From assembly GCF_039955095.1 (NCBI RefSeq), contig NZ_CP154878.1, positions 434,001 to 498,000 on the forward strand: 64,000 bases of DNA. The letters run 5' to 3'. The stretch comes from Limosilactobacillus sp. WILCCON 0051. GTDB taxonomy: Bacteria > Bacillota > Bacilli > Lactobacillales > Lactobacillaceae. Both the position numbers and the translations under genes were made by a program. The notes below the pieces were generated by a model that saw nothing but the letters and a program-made list of their open reading frames with translations, ran no database searches and was not told where the DNA came from. Below are positions 45,099-54,171 of the stretch, piece by piece; the stretch's first letter is position 1; each line of letters opens with the position of its first letter.

Positions 45099-46076
45099 AT
45101 GAGTAAATTGGCCTATACGGCACCATTAATCATTCAGCGTGCGGATCCATATATCTATAAGCACACTGATGGCTATTACTACTTTACGGCTTCCGTACCA
45201 TCATATGATCGGATTGAGATTCGACGAGCAAGAACTTTAGAAGGACTTGCGCATGCTGCACCAAGAACGGTTTGGCGCAAGCACCCTGATGGCAGTGGTC
45301 CAATGAGCCAGTTGATTTGGGCGCCAGAGATTCATTTTATTGATGGCAAATGGTACATCTACTTCGCAGCTTCACATACCAAAGAATTTGATAACAATGG
45401 CATGTTCCAGCATCGTATGTTTTGCATTGAATGCGACCAGGAAAATCCTGTCTGTGCCGAAGAAGAATGGATTGAAAAAGGGCAGATCAAGACGGATAAG
45501 GACACCTTCTCTTTAGATGCTACCGAATTTGATTGGCAAGGCGACCACTACTATGTCTGGGCACAAAAAGATCCAGCCATTCGCGGCAATTCCAATCTCT
45601 ACATCGCTAAAATGAAAAATCCCTGGACGCTGGCTACTAAACCGGTCATGCTTTCAAAACCAGAATATGATTGGGAAATCCGCGGCTTTTGGGTTAACGA
45701 GGGACCAGCCGTTATTCACCGCAACGGCCGCTTCTTTATGACCTATTCTGCCAGTGCAACTGACGAAAACTATGCAATGGGGATGTTGACCTGCTCTGAT
45801 GATGCTGATCTATTAAATGCGGACAACTGGAGCAAGTCTAAAGAACCAGTCTTTCAAAGTGACCTGACGACACACCAGTATGGACCGGGACATAATTCGT
45901 TTACGGTGGCCGAAGACGGTAAAACTGATCTGATGGTATATCACTGCCGCGACTATACCGAAATCAAGGGCGACCCTCTGTATGATCCGAATCGCCATAC
46001 GCTGGTCAAGCCTTTTGATTGGAATGACGATGGTACGCCAGATTTTGGCAAGCCAGTTCCATATAACTACGATTAG
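45099..46076 (+). CDS. GH43 alpha-L-arabinofuranosidase/beta-xylosidase-like
   Basis: 325-residue single-domain five-bladed beta-propeller of family 43. By the family pattern the catalytic base is Asp16 (QRADPYIYK), the pKa modulator is Asp140 (FSLDATEF) and the acid is Glu201 (VNEGPAVI). WAPEIHFIDGKWYIYFAAS is characteristic. No signal peptide, hence cytoplasmic. The length and these blocks favour an arabinofuranosidase of the GH43_26 kind, acting on imported arabino-oligosaccharides. AGGAGG precedes the ATG; a permease follows after 17 nt. Confidence 0.88.
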   Translation: MSKLAYTAPLIIQRADPYIYKHTDGYYYFTASVPSYDRIEIRRARTLEGLAHAAPRTVWRKHPDGSGPMSQLIWAPEIHFIDGKWYIYFAASHTKEFDNNGMFQHRMFCIECDQENPVCAEEEWIEKGQIKTDKDTFSLDATEFDWQGDHYYVWAQKDPAIRGNSNLYIAKMKNPWTLATKPVMLSKPEYDWEIRGFWVNEGPAVIHRNGRFFMTYSASATDENYAMGMLTCSDDADLLNADNWSKSKEPVFQSDLTTHQYGPGHNSFTVAEDGKTDLMVYHCRDYTEIKGDPLYDPNRHTLVKPFDWNDDGTPDFGKPVPYNYD

Positions 46077-46093
46077 ATTGAGGTGGAATTATC

Positions 46094-47365
46094 ATGAATA
46101 ATGAACAAACAACGCCTAAAAAGCATGCAACCAAGGATTTTTGGGGTTTTCCAATTACGCACTTTACCTGGGCAATCGTTTTTGGCTATTTGACGCTTTG
46201 GCTTGAACAAGAAGCCCATTTCAATGGTGTTCAAGCTGGGTTCGTCTTTTCGATGATGTCAGGGGTTTCTTTGATCTTCCAGCCAATCTTTGGAGTTATC
46301 TCCGACCGCTTGGTAATGAAAAAGAACCTGGTAATCACGATTGCAATCGGGATGATTTTAATCGGTCCATATTTCCAATGGGTCTTTCATCCATTATTAA
46401 AGGTGAATACGGCACTGGTTGGCTTTGTAACCGGGATCTATCTTAGCTTTATCTTAAATGGTGGGGTTTCGGTAATTGAGCAATACGTGCAGCGGGCCAG
46501 TCTGACTAATAAATTTGAATATGGTCACTCCAGAATGGGTGGCTCGTTGGCCGGTGCAATTGCTTCTCTGGTTGGTGGTCGGCTGTTTTTGTGGAGCCCC
46601 AACTCAATCTTTTGGGCCTGCACGGTTTCAGCAGTGATCCTGACATGCTGCTTGGTCTTTAGCGATAAGATTCACCTTGATAATCTGGCTGCCGTTGGGG
46701 TTGACAAGACTTCCTCACAATTAAATATGAAGCAGCTGGGTTCGATTTTTAAATTAAAGAATTTCTGGTACCTTTCGCTGTTTTATATTGGAACGTCAGC
46801 AATCTATGATGTTTTTGATCAGCAATTTATTATCTTTTTCAAGAGCTTTTTCCATACTGCGGCTCAAGGGACGCTGGCATACAGCTACATGACCAGTACG
46901 CAGACGGCGCTTGAATTTCTGCTGATGATTCCAATGCCTTACATTATCAATAAGATTGGTTCAAAAAACGGCTTGATTATCTATGGCTTGATCCTGGGCG
47001 TACGGATTATTGGTTCTGCAATGTCGCCATCGGTTGGCTGGGTCATTGTCTTACGGCTGTTGGCTGGTTTTGAAATGCCGCTGGTTTTGGTTTCAATCAT
47101 GAAGTACATCTCCGGTTCATTTGATTTGCGACTGTATGCGACGGTTTATGCGCTAGCATCTAATTTTGCCAAGCAGATTTCGGTCTTTATCTTCTCGACT
47201 TTAGCAGGTAAGTGGTACGATGCATTTGGCTTCCAGCACACCTACTATATTTTAGGGGCGATCGTTTTAGTCGTTACGATCATCTGTGCTTTCGGCTTAA
47301 AGAAAGAAGACAAGGTTCAAGCCGGTGAAGTCAGTGCCCCAGCTAATGCAGACGCTTCAAAATAA
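46094..47365 (+). CDS. LacY-like oligosaccharide:H+ symporter
   Basis: 423-residue MFS protein of the oligosaccharide:H+ symporter type: FPITHFTWAIVFGYLTLWLEQ in helix 1, FQPIFGVISDRLVMKKN, EYGHSRMGGSLAGAIASL in the helix 4-5 region, and YDVFDQQFIIFF in helix 7. These parallel LacY/RafB. Being in the GH43 operon, it most likely imports arabino-oligosaccharides. The RBS GAGGTGG lies upstream. The C-terminal tail (about 405-423) is hydrophilic. Confidence 0.83.
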   Translation: MNNEQTTPKKHATKDFWGFPITHFTWAIVFGYLTLWLEQEAHFNGVQAGFVFSMMSGVSLIFQPIFGVISDRLVMKKNLVITIAIGMILIGPYFQWVFHPLLKVNTALVGFVTGIYLSFILNGGVSVIEQYVQRASLTNKFEYGHSRMGGSLAGAIASLVGGRLFLWSPNSIFWACTVSAVILTCCLVFSDKIHLDNLAAVGVDKTSSQLNMKQLGSIFKLKNFWYLSLFYIGTSAIYDVFDQQFIIFFKSFFHTAAQGTLAYSYMTSTQTALEFLLMIPMPYIINKIGSKNGLIIYGLILGVRIIGSAMSPSVGWVIVLRLLAGFEMPLVLVSIMKYISGSFDLRLYATVYALASNFAKQISVFIFSTLAGKWYDAFGFQHTYYILGAIVLVVTIICAFGLKKEDKVQAGEVSAPANADASK

Positions 47366-47401
47366 TCAATCTGCTTAACTGAATCAACACTCTGATTGCT
47401 T

Positions 47402-47433
47402 AAAGCGTCGCCATTTGAAGGGTGGCGCTTTTT
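47402..47433 (+). terminator. terminator of GH43 operon
   Basis: AAAGCGTCGCCA/TGGCGCTTT stem (bulged) followed by TT. Confidence 0.65.
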
Positions 47434-47529
47434 GAAGTCTGATTTTTGTATTTATTTGTGCAACCGTGTGTTTTACAAGCATAATGCTTATTAACAATTT
47501 CATTAATAGTGACAAGTTCCAGATCAGCA

Positions 47530-47558
47530 TTGAAACCGGCTCCACAATCGGCTATTAT
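47530..47558 (+). promoter_or_regulatory. pgi promoter
   Basis: TTGAAA, 17-nt spacer, TATTAT. Confidence 0.65.
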
Positions 47559-47609
47559 TTTATTGTGAAATCATATGTTGGATAGATTTAAGGAAAGAAG
47601 TGTTTTTTA

Positions 47610-48971
47610 ATGACGCAAATTTCATTTGACGCCAGTGCACTGAAGAAGTTCGTGCACGAAAACGAACTGGGCGAAATGCAGGCGATGGTCAACGCGGCCG
47701 ACAGCGAGCTGCGCAACGGAACGGGGGCCGGTGCCGACTTCCGCGACTGGCTGCATCTGCCAACGGAATATGATCATGAAGAATTTGACCGCATCAAAAA
47801 GGCGGCCAAAAAGATTCAATCAGATTCAGAAGTCCTGGTCGTAATCGGGATCGGCGGCTCATACCTGGGTACGCGGATGGCCATTGACTTTCTGCACGAC
47901 TCGTTCTACTACTCGCAAAAGCCAGCCGACCGCAAGTTCCCACTGGTTCTGTTTGCCGGCAACTCACTGAGCTCGTCATACCTGCATGATCTGGTTCAGC
48001 TGATCGGCGACCGCGACTTCTCCGTCAACGTGGTCTCCAAGTCTGGTACGACTACGGAACCAGCCATTGCCTTCCGGATCTTCCGGGAGCTGCTGGTCAA
48101 AAAGTATGGCGAAAAAGGAGCCAACCAGCGGATCTACGCTACGACTGATGCTAAGCGCGGCGCTTTAAAGACTGAAGCTGACGATGCCGGCTGGGAAACG
48201 TTTGTGATTCCGGATGGCGTGGGCGGCCGCTACTCAGTCCTGAGTGCAGTTGGTCTGCTGCCGATCGCCGTTTCTGGGGCTGACATCGACCAATTGATGG
48301 CAGGGGCGGCTGACGCGGAAAAGTCGTACGCCAACCCAGATCTGACGCAAAACGAGGCCTACCAGTACGCAGCCTACCGCAACATTTTGTACCGCAAGGG
48401 CTTTACGACGGAGCTGCTGGAAAACTACGAGCCGAACATGACGATGTTTGCCGAATGGTGGAAGCAGCTGGCTGGTGAATCTGAAGGCAAGGATCAAAAG
48501 GGCATCTACCCATCCAGCGCCAACTTTACGACCGACCTGCACTCGCTTGGTCAATACATCCAAGAAGGCATGCGCAATCTGATGGAAACGGTCGTTAAGC
48601 TGGACACGCCAAACCATGACGTCACGATTCCAGCAGCTGAAAACGATCTGGACGGTTTGGCCTACCTGCAGGGCAAGAACATGGACTGGGTCAACACCAA
48701 GGCCTACCAAGCCGTCGTGGCAGCGCACAATGCCGGTGGCGTGCCAGTCATGACAGTGCACATTCCTCGCGAGGATGAATACACGCTGGGCAGTTTGATC
48801 TACTTCTTTGAGGTTGCCATGGGCATTTCCGGCTACCTAAACGGGATCAACCCATTCAACCAGCCGGGCGTTGAGGCCTACAAGACGAACATGTTTGGTC
48901 TGTTGGGCAAACCAGGCTTTGAGGCAGTTGGCGATCAATTGCGGGCACAAATGAAGGAAAACGAAAAATAA
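47610..48971 (+). CDS. pgi: glucose-6-phosphate isomerase
   Basis: 453-residue enzyme interconverting glucose-6-phosphate and fructose-6-phosphate. It has the phosphate-binding part [42 protein letters not shown] and the C-terminal [12 protein letters not shown]. Length and order fit the short Gram-positive form. AAGGAAAG precedes the ATG. Its GC-rich codon use, compared with neighbours, is consistent with a highly expressed core gene. Single gene between promoter and terminator. Confidence 0.97.
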   Translation: MTQISFDASALKKFVHENELGEMQAMVNAADSELRNGTGAGADFRDWLHLPTEYDHEEFDRIKKAAKKIQSDSEVLVVIGIGGSYLGTRMAIDFLHDSFYYSQKPADRKFPLVLFAGNSLSSSYLHDLVQLIGDRDFSVNVVSKSGTTTEPAIAFRIFRELLVKKYGEKGANQRIYATTDAKRGALKTEADDAGWETFVIPDGVGGRYSVLSAVGLLPIAVSGADIDQLMAGAADAEKSYANPDLTQNEAYQYAAYRNILYRKGFTTELLENYEPNMTMFAEWWKQLAGESEGKDQKGIYPSSANFTTDLHSLGQYIQEGMRNLMETVVKLDTPNHDVTIPAAENDLDGLAYLQGKNMDWVNTKAYQAVVAAHNAGGVPVMTVHIPREDEYTLGSLIYFFEVAMGISGYLNGINPFNQPGVEAYKTNMFGLLGKPGFEAVGDQLRAQMKENEK

Positions 48972-48976
48972 TTTTT

Positions 48977-49012
48977 CGCGTCATTCGCTGGGACTGGCGA
49001 ATGGCGTTTTTT
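48977..49012 (+). terminator. terminator of pgi
   Basis: CGCGTCATTCGC/GCGAATGGCG stem and six T. Confidence 0.85.
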
Positions 49013-49082
49013 AATTTAATGGATGTAGTTTTGAAAACTAAATATTAAATTGTTAAAACCATTTAATTAAGGAGAATCATAA

Positions 49083-49781
49083 ATGCTGGGAGAATTTTTG
49101 GGCACGCTGACACTGATCGTTTTGGGATGCGGTGTCGGTGCAGGCTTGAATCTAAATAAGACGATGGCGCGTGGTCAAAGCGACTGGTTCTATGTAACGT
49201 TTGCCTGGGGGATTGCCGTAACTATGGGAGTCTATGTGGCGGCTTCGTTTGGTGCGCAGGGACATCTAAATCCCGCGGTCACTATTGCTTTTGCCGTAGC
49301 TGGAACCTTTCCCTGGTCGCAGGTGGCGCCTTATCTAGTTGGGCAGTTCTTGGGAGCATTTTTAGGTGCTGTTTTAGTCATGATCCAATTCTGGCCGCAT
49401 TTTAAGGCAACCAAGGATCCTAAGCACAACAATATCGGTATTTTTTCAACCGTCCCTGGGATTCGCAGCAATCTGTTCAACTTCTTGAGCGAGTTGATTG
49501 CGACGTTTGTCTTTATGCTGGTGCTTTATAATCTAGGGAATTTTACGACTGGGTTAAAACCGGTCGTTGTTGGGCTGGTGATCTTTGTGATTGGGGCCGG
49601 TTTGGGGACGACGACTGGCTTTGCGCTGAATCCGGCTCGTGACTGGGGACCGCGATTGGCCTATACGATCATTCCAGTACCGAACAAATCAAGTGCAATG
49701 TGGGACTATGCCTGGGTACCGATGCTGGGACCGTTGGCAGGTGCTTTATTAGCAACGCTTTTGCAAATGACGGTGAAATAA
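49083..49781 (+). CDS. glpF: aquaporin/glycerol facilitator
   Basis: 232-residue MIP-family channel with six helices and two NPA loops: HLNPAVT (Asn63) and LNPARDWGPR (Asn183). The Asp after the second NPAR and the Gly-rich pore suggest the glycerol-conducting branch. It passively moves glycerol, water or small neutral solutes. AAGGAG precedes the ATG. A small membrane protein gene starts 4 nt after its stop. Confidence 0.9.
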   Translation: MLGEFLGTLTLIVLGCGVGAGLNLNKTMARGQSDWFYVTFAWGIAVTMGVYVAASFGAQGHLNPAVTIAFAVAGTFPWSQVAPYLVGQFLGAFLGAVLVMIQFWPHFKATKDPKHNNIGIFSTVPGIRSNLFNFLSELIATFVFMLVLYNLGNFTTGLKPVVVGLVIFVIGAGLGTTTGFALNPARDWGPRLAYTIIPVPNKSSAMWDYAWVPMLGPLAGALLATLLQMTVK

Positions 49782-49784
49782 AGC

Positions 49785-49991
49785 ATGAAAAAAGAAAAGC
49801 TGCAGACGGAACTGAAACGGGTGCAGACCAGGCTGGCGGTTTGGTGCGTACTGACCATCTGCTTTTATGTCATCGCGGCTTTGCGAGTCTTGCCGTTCAT
49901 TCATTGGCTGGCCTGGCTTAGTGCCGGCTACTGTATTTTTTTGCTTGGTACCTGGCTTTGGCTGTTTCACATCTATCGACATCTTAAATAA
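49785..49991 (+). CDS. small membrane protein following glpF
   Basis: 68 residues: an amphipathic basic N-terminus (KKEKLQTELKRVQTRL) followed by two hydrophobic helices (about 17-33 and 39-62). It starts 4 nt after the channel gene and so is probably translationally coupled with it, as the RBS (GGTGA) is weak and lies in the glpF end. I do not recognise the family. Confidence 0.6.
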   Translation: MKKEKLQTELKRVQTRLAVWCVLTICFYVIAALRVLPFIHWLAWLSAGYCIFLLGTWLWLFHIYRHLK

Positions 49992-49992
49992 G

Positions 49993-50030
49993 AAACGCGC
50001 TCGTTTGCCACTGGCGACGGGCGCGTTTTG
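49993..50030 (+). terminator. terminator of glpF operon
   Basis: AAACGCGCTCGT...GACGGGCGCGTTTT stem. Confidence 0.75.
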
Positions 50031-50103
50031 CATCCTTGATTGCTTGCACTTAACCAGGTTTCTTGCAATAATTAGCTAGACATTTAATCAATGGGGGATA
50101 TTC

Positions 50104-50469
50104 ATGGAGATTTTAGCACTGATTTTAACAATGCTGGTTGGAATTGAGCATCTGGGGATTATGGGGTTGGAAATGTTTGCCAGTCCCGCTAAGCAGGCCA
50201 AGGCATTTGGACTTTCAGAAGAATACGTTGGTCAAAAAGAAGCGCGGGTGTCATTTGCCAATCAAGGCATCTATAACGGTATGCTGGGGCTGTCTTTGAT
50301 CATCAGCTATTGGCTTTTTAGCGGCACCGTTTTGATTAAAGTGTGGCTGTTGTTGTTGAGCTTTGTCATTGTCGTTGCTTTTTATGGCGGTCTGACGGTT
50401 GGCAAAAAGGTCTGGGCAATGCAGATGCTGCCGGCAGTTCTGGCTGCAGTCTGCTGGGTGCTGGTATAA
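50104..50469 (+). CDS. DUF1304-family membrane protein
   Basis: 121-residue protein with four hydrophobic helices. ILTMLVGIEHLGIMGLEMF at the N-terminus and the FANQGIYNGMLG block are characteristic of DUF1304. Its function is unknown. TGGGGGA precedes the ATG. It is a single gene ending in a perfect terminator. Confidence 0.8.
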   Translation: MEILALILTMLVGIEHLGIMGLEMFASPAKQAKAFGLSEEYVGQKEARVSFANQGIYNGMLGLSLIISYWLFSGTVLIKVWLLLLSFVIVVAFYGGLTVGKKVWAMQMLPAVLAAVCWVLV

Positions 50470-50477
50470 AGTAAAAT

Positions 50478-50517
50478 AAAATCGCTAAGATTGGTTGATC
50501 AATCTTAGCGATTTTTT
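50478..50517. terminator. bidirectional terminator
   Basis: AAAATCGCTAAGATTG with its exact complement around GTTGAT, between convergent genes. Confidence 0.92.
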
Positions 50518-51241
50518 AATTGGCAGCGACGTTTTGAGTTGAGGTTTTGATGCTGGAGTTAGCTGAGCTGCTGGAGCTGGCCTGGCTGCTGTAAAGCTCG
50601 TTGACGGCATCAATGTCACGCTGCTGGATGGTATAGAGCGATCCGGCTGGCTGCATGACTGAGATGTCGTTGGTATGCTGCAGCCCGATAGCATGCCCCA
50701 ATTCATGCTCGGCCGTGTTGACGATTCGTTCCATGGTATAGCCATAGGAGGGATCAAGCAGGTAGGCGGTATTTAAGTAGACCGTGCCATGAACGAAATA
50801 GCCGGTTAATGAATCAACGCTCATCTGAGTCATTCCAGCGGCATCATTGTCTTTGTTCATGGTTGTCATGACGATATCGGCATTTTTTCTGTTGCTGGTC
50901 TGCGTGAACTTAAAGCTTCCGGTAGCGTTCCATTTGGCGATTGCATCCAAGGCGGCCTGCTGCAGTGTCTGGTTTTCATAGCTGACATAGACGGTGGCCG
51001 TTGTTTTCTTCCAGCGACCACTGACCGAATCTGAATCGCTGCTGGTCTGCTGCGTCTTGGCTGAAGCGGTAGTGGTAGCCTTTTGACCAGTCACGCGACT
51101 CTTTAGCTGCTGAAAGTTGGCCTGCGCGACATAGGCGATTCGATTTACTGCAGCCCGTGCATTGTCGTTATTATGATAGACCCAGCTAAAGCCAATCAGG
51201 ATAACGGCATAAAGCATGATGGTGCTAAAAAAACGTCGCAT
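50516..51241 (-). CDS. matrixin-like zinc metalloprotease, secreted/anchored
   Basis: 241 residues. An N-terminal hydrophobic segment (about 5-21) serves as signal or anchor, followed by a Thr/Ser/Gln linker (about 54-75) and a peptidase domain. The zinc motif HELGHAIGLQH (His179, Glu180, His183, His189) and the downstream Met-turn SVMQP (Met196) are intact, as in matrixins. It should act at the cell surface; no target is evident. A Ser-rich tail ends the protein. Confidence 0.85.
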   Translation of the reverse strand: MRRFFSTIMLYAVILIGFSWVYHNNDNARAAVNRIAYVAQANFQQLKSRVTGQKATTTASAKTQQTSSDSDSVSGRWKKTTATVYVSYENQTLQQAALDAIAKWNATGSFKFTQTSNRKNADIVMTTMNKDNDAAGMTQMSVDSLTGYFVHGTVYLNTAYLLDPSYGYTMERIVNTAEHELGHAIGLQHTNDISVMQPAGSLYTIQQRDIDAVNELYSSQASSSSSANSSIKTSTQNVAAN

Positions 51242-51337
51242 GGCGATTCCCTCCTTTGCGGCAGTTGTAAGGTTATTTTACCTTTTTGCTCCAGTGACGT
51301 CTAATTTGAAGACAGCCTAACACGAAATTTAAGAGAT

Positions 51338-51378
51338 TTTAAAACAGCGTGACGCAGAAAAGCTCTGCACCACGCTGT
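51338..51378 (-). terminator. terminator of aldo/keto reductase gene
   Basis: Minus strand: ACAGCGTG...CACGCTGT with inner CAG/CTG pairs, then TTTTAAAA. Confidence 0.6.
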
Positions 51379-51395
51379 CTAATGACGATTGAAGA

Positions 51396-52250
51396 TTAAT
51401 ATGGGTATTGGTAGCCGAACTCGTAGACCATTTCCGGTTCCTTACTGATGCGATGATTGGTGTTTAACCCGTCAATCTGCTGCATTTCGGCTGGTGATAG
51501 CTCAAAGTCAAAAATATCGGCATTGGCTTTGATGCGGTCTTGATGAACGGATTTTGGAATGATCGCAATGCCGTTTTGCAGATGCCAGCGCAGGATAATC
51601 TGAGCAGGCGTTTTTCCGTGTGCCGCAGCTAATTTAAGCAGCACTGGATCATCCAGACGCTTGCCGCGGCCAAGTGGACTCCAGGCCTGCGTAATGATGT
51701 TGTGTTCGGCATTGAACTTTAGCATTGGTTTTTCCGTCAGCCAGGGATGAACCTCCAATTGATCCAAAACCGGCATTTCACGCGCTTTGGTTGCCAGATA
51801 TTCCAAATGCACCATGCCATAGTTGGAAACGCCAATCGAACGTACCAATCCTTCTGCCTTCAAGTCTTCAAAGGCTCGCCAGGTTTCAAAGAAGTGTTGG
51901 TGAACCGGCCAGTGGATCAAAAGCAGGTCAACATAATCTAGGCCAAGCTTTTTTAATGAGCTGACAACTGACTGCTTGGTTTGGTCGTAGCCTTGGTTGG
52001 CTTCTGAAACCTTGGTCGTAACAAAATAGCTTTCACGTGGTGCGGACAGCTGCCGCAGACCCTCACCAACGAATTCTTCATTTTCATACATCTGCGCCGT
52101 ATCAAACAAACGGTAACCAGCTTCGTATGCCCACTTAATGGCGTTGACGGCTTCTTTTTCATCCGTGATTTTATATAATCCAAAACCTTCTTGCGGCATT
52201 TGGTTGCCATCTGCCAGGGTTAAAAATTGATTGCTGATTTGAGTGGCCAT
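51396..52250 (-). CDS. aldo/keto reductase
   Basis: 284-residue NADPH-dependent (beta/alpha)8 barrel reductase of the 2,5-diketogluconate-reductase-like group. It shows the catalytic Asp and Tyr in YRLFDTAQMYENEE, Lys in TTKVSEANQGY, His in LLIHWPVHQHF, and the cofactor loop IIPKSVHQDRIKANADIFDF. It reduces aldehydes or ketones; the physiological substrate is unknown. AAAGGA precedes the ATG. Single gene with a terminator. Confidence 0.92.
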   Translation of the reverse strand: MATQISNQFLTLADGNQMPQEGFGLYKITDEKEAVNAIKWAYEAGYRLFDTAQMYENEEFVGEGLRQLSAPRESYFVTTKVSEANQGYDQTKQSVVSSLKKLGLDYVDLLLIHWPVHQHFFETWRAFEDLKAEGLVRSIGVSNYGMVHLEYLATKAREMPVLDQLEVHPWLTEKPMLKFNAEHNIITQAWSPLGRGKRLDDPVLLKLAAAHGKTPAQIILRWHLQNGIAIIPKSVHQDRIKANADIFDFELSPAEMQQIDGLNTNHRISKEPEMVYEFGYQYPY

Positions 52251-52388
52251 TTTTAAAATCCTTTCTTTGCTGTAAAAAATAAGCTAACTAAATTATACGC
52301 TAAGTTGTCAGGTAATTTATGAGTAAATCCAATCTCAAATGTCTAAATTACCATCTGAATTAAAATACGAATGATATTAGATCAAATA

Positions 52389-52417
52389 TTGAAAAGGAAA
52401 GCTTTAAGTCGTACAAT
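52389..52417 (+). promoter_or_regulatory. folT promoter
   Basis: TTGAAA, 17-nt spacer, TACAAT. Predicted transcript start near 52424, leaving a leader of about 150 nt. Confidence 0.65.
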
Positions 52418-52423
52418 ATCAAG

Positions 52424-52572
52424 CGTTGGGGTAGGAAAATATGAGTTATTGTCCGGTGGAGCGGAATGTGGAAACCGGAAGGAAGCTGCGGCTGCTTGTA
52501 TTTTCCGCATTCACCACCGGAGACCATGGTCAATGTTGTTCCCTAACAAAAAATTTTAGGGAGATGTTGATT
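52424..52572 (+). promoter_or_regulatory. structured folT leader, candidate translational riboswitch
   Basis: Two consecutive helices form a long hairpin: TCCGGTGG (52452-52459) with CCACCGGA (52514-52521), and after a 4/1 internal loop GAATGTGGAAA (52464-52474) with TTTCCGCATTC (52502-52512). Next, TCCCTAA (52540-52546) pairs with TTAGGGA (52556-52562), which contains the folT Shine-Dalgarno. The 5' segment GTTGGGG (52425-52431) can instead pair with CCCTAAC (52541-52547), freeing the RBS. It does not match the tetrahydrofolate riboswitch consensus as I know it. Confidence 0.6.
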
Positions 52573-53127
52573 ATGAAAATATTGTCACTGCACGGTCCCA
52601 AGTTTGATACTAAGAGAATGGCGCTGGCAGCAATGCTGATTGCGCTGCAGATTATTTTGGAGAAGCTGTCGATTGGTGATCCGGCAGTCTTAAAGATTGG
52701 TTTAGGCTTTATTGCTACGGCACTGATTGGCTTTTTACTGGGGCCCTGGATCGGCGCGCTGTCAATGATTATCAACGATCTGATTAGTAATACGCTGTTG
52801 AGCTCTGGGGCCATGTTTTTCCCTGGCTTCACTCTATCAGCTGCAATTTCAGGAATAATTGCCGGGATGTTCCTATATCAGCAGCAGATCAACTGGCGGC
52901 GAATCTTGATTTATGAATTTTGCCAGATCCTGATTACCAATGTTTTTTTTACGACGCTTTGGCTTTATTTGATGGGAATAGGGCAAGGCAGCAGTGCGAT
53001 GTCTTTTATGGCACTATTGATGGTACGACTGCCCAAAGAGGTTATTTCCTGGCCAATTGAGACATTGATCGTCTTAACGCTTTTAAAGGCAGTTGAACGG
53101 GCTGGCCTCAAGACGACTTTTGATTAA
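52573..53127 (+). CDS. folT: folate ECF transporter S component
   Basis: 184-residue, six-helix substrate-binding component of an energy-coupling-factor transporter. It would use the shared EcfA/A'/T module encoded elsewhere. The start LGPK-like HGPKFDTKRMALAAMLIAL, GFIATALIGFLLGPWIGAL, and the C-terminal LPKEVISWPIETLIV are typical of FolT. ATG at 52573 is chosen; its GGGAG lies in a leader hairpin, so translation is probably regulated. An in-frame ATG at 52564 is too near the RBS. Confidence 0.83.
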   Translation: MKILSLHGPKFDTKRMALAAMLIALQIILEKLSIGDPAVLKIGLGFIATALIGFLLGPWIGALSMIINDLISNTLLSSGAMFFPGFTLSAAISGIIAGMFLYQQQINWRRILIYEFCQILITNVFFTTLWLYLMGIGQGSSAMSFMALLMVRLPKEVISWPIETLIVLTLLKAVERAGLKTTFD

Positions 53128-53208
53128 AATAACAATAGGAGCATGATTTTGATGATGGTCAGAATCATGCTTTTTGATTGCCTTTGATTATAATTGGGGA
53201 ATTTGGTT

Positions 53209-53577
53209 ATGAAAAAAATTAAAATCAGCGAAACGGCTGTCTTTATTATTGGCAGTCTCGGAATAGCACTGTTGGGAGCAGATTTTCCACCGCCGCTTGG
53301 TTTTTGGAAGATAATAGCTGTCATTAGCTTGGTTGCCTTGATTCAATGGTATTATCTTGACTGGCTGCTGGAGAGGATCAACTCTAAAAAAAGCCTATTG
53401 ATGACGGTAGGAATATACGCATTGCTTGGTGGGATGAGCACAGCGACAATGATTGCTGCTTCAGGTCAGCTGAAAAAAGAGACTGTGATCTGGCTGGGAC
53501 TGATCATACTGGGTACTGCAGCTTATGGCCTGCTTTTCTGGCTGGTTAATTGGTTGATTCGACATTTCGTTAAATAA
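53209..53577 (+). CDS. four-helix membrane protein, unknown
   Basis: 122 residues with four hydrophobic segments (about 8-25, 32-48, 63-83, 93-116) and a DWLLERINSKK loop. ATG at 53209 has GGGGA 9 nt upstream. I do not recognise a family. It follows folT by 80 bp; the gap contains a short GAGCATGATTTTG/CAGAATCATGCTTTTTG hairpin that may end the folT transcript. Confidence 0.55.
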   Translation: MKKIKISETAVFIIGSLGIALLGADFPPPLGFWKIIAVISLVALIQWYYLDWLLERINSKKSLLMTVGIYALLGGMSTATMIAASGQLKKETVIWLGLIILGTAAYGLLFWLVNWLIRHFVK

Positions 53578-53681
53578 TCATGAAAGACGGTTGGAGGAAT
53601 GACTTAACTTTTCTAAGCCCTTTCTGCTAAAATGAAATGCAGTGGTGAAATTAAGAGAAGAGAGAATAAGGAAGCGATAAG

Positions 53682-54011
53682 ATGGCCAGTAATTCTGATA
53701 CTTTGTACTACGTTTTGTCCAAGATCAATCATCATCCCGAGTTGATCAAAACGCGGATGCCACTCTATTCAAATGCGATTTCGATTACGATTCCCGATAA
53801 TTTGAAGATCGCTGATTCTGATTTTTATTTTCCAGACAGTAAATTAATGGTTAATCGGTTGGCGCCAGAATTCGTTGCCAAAAATGGCGAGCTGTTAGAT
53901 TATTTCTATCAGCAGACGCGTGGTGATATTCCGGGATATCATGATGTCTGGGTTACGACGTCGCATATTCCACGCGAATCGGTATATTTAATTGAACTTT
54001 CTTATGAATAA
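53682..54011 (+). CDS. hypothetical protein
   Basis: 109-residue soluble protein, rather acidic, with no recognised motif (SDTLYYVLSKINHHPELIKT at the start, TTSHIPRESVYLIEL near the end). AGGAAG precedes the ATG at good spacing. It lies between a membrane-protein gene and tRNA-Glu. Confidence 0.6.
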   Translation: MASNSDTLYYVLSKINHHPELIKTRMPLYSNAISITIPDNLKIADSDFYFPDSKLMVNRLAPEFVAKNGELLDYFYQQTRGDIPGYHDVWVTTSHIPRESVYLIELSYE

Positions 54012-54024
54012 TTCGAAATATTGA

Positions 54025-54054
54025 TTGACAAAATCCATCATAGTAACGTAAACT
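54025..54054 (+). promoter_or_regulatory. tRNA-Glu promoter
   Basis: TTGACA, 18-nt spacer, TAAACT. Confidence 0.6.
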
Positions 54055-54073
54055 AATACATGTACGTTACTAT

Positions 54074-54146
54074 TGCCCACTGGTCAAATTGGTTAAGACG
54101 TCGCCCTCTCAAGGCGGAGTTACGGGTTCGATCCCCGTGTGGGTGA
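54074..54146 (+). tRNA. tRNA-Glu (anticodon CTC)
   Basis: Cloverleaf with anticodon stem CGCC/GGCG around loop CTCTCAA and T-arm ACGGG-TTCGATC-CCCGT. The acceptor TGCCCAC pairs with GTGGGTG, including two G-U pairs. CCA is not encoded. Confidence 0.88.
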
Positions 54147-54171
54147 TACAAAGGTAAAACTTGATAATTTT

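Noticed and set aside
52424..52572. Known tetrahydrofolate riboswitch upstream of folT
   Set aside because: Considered because folT often carries one, but the conserved GCGTTAAGTG and GGTG...CCGC blocks are not found in the proper order; I report only an unassigned structured leader.
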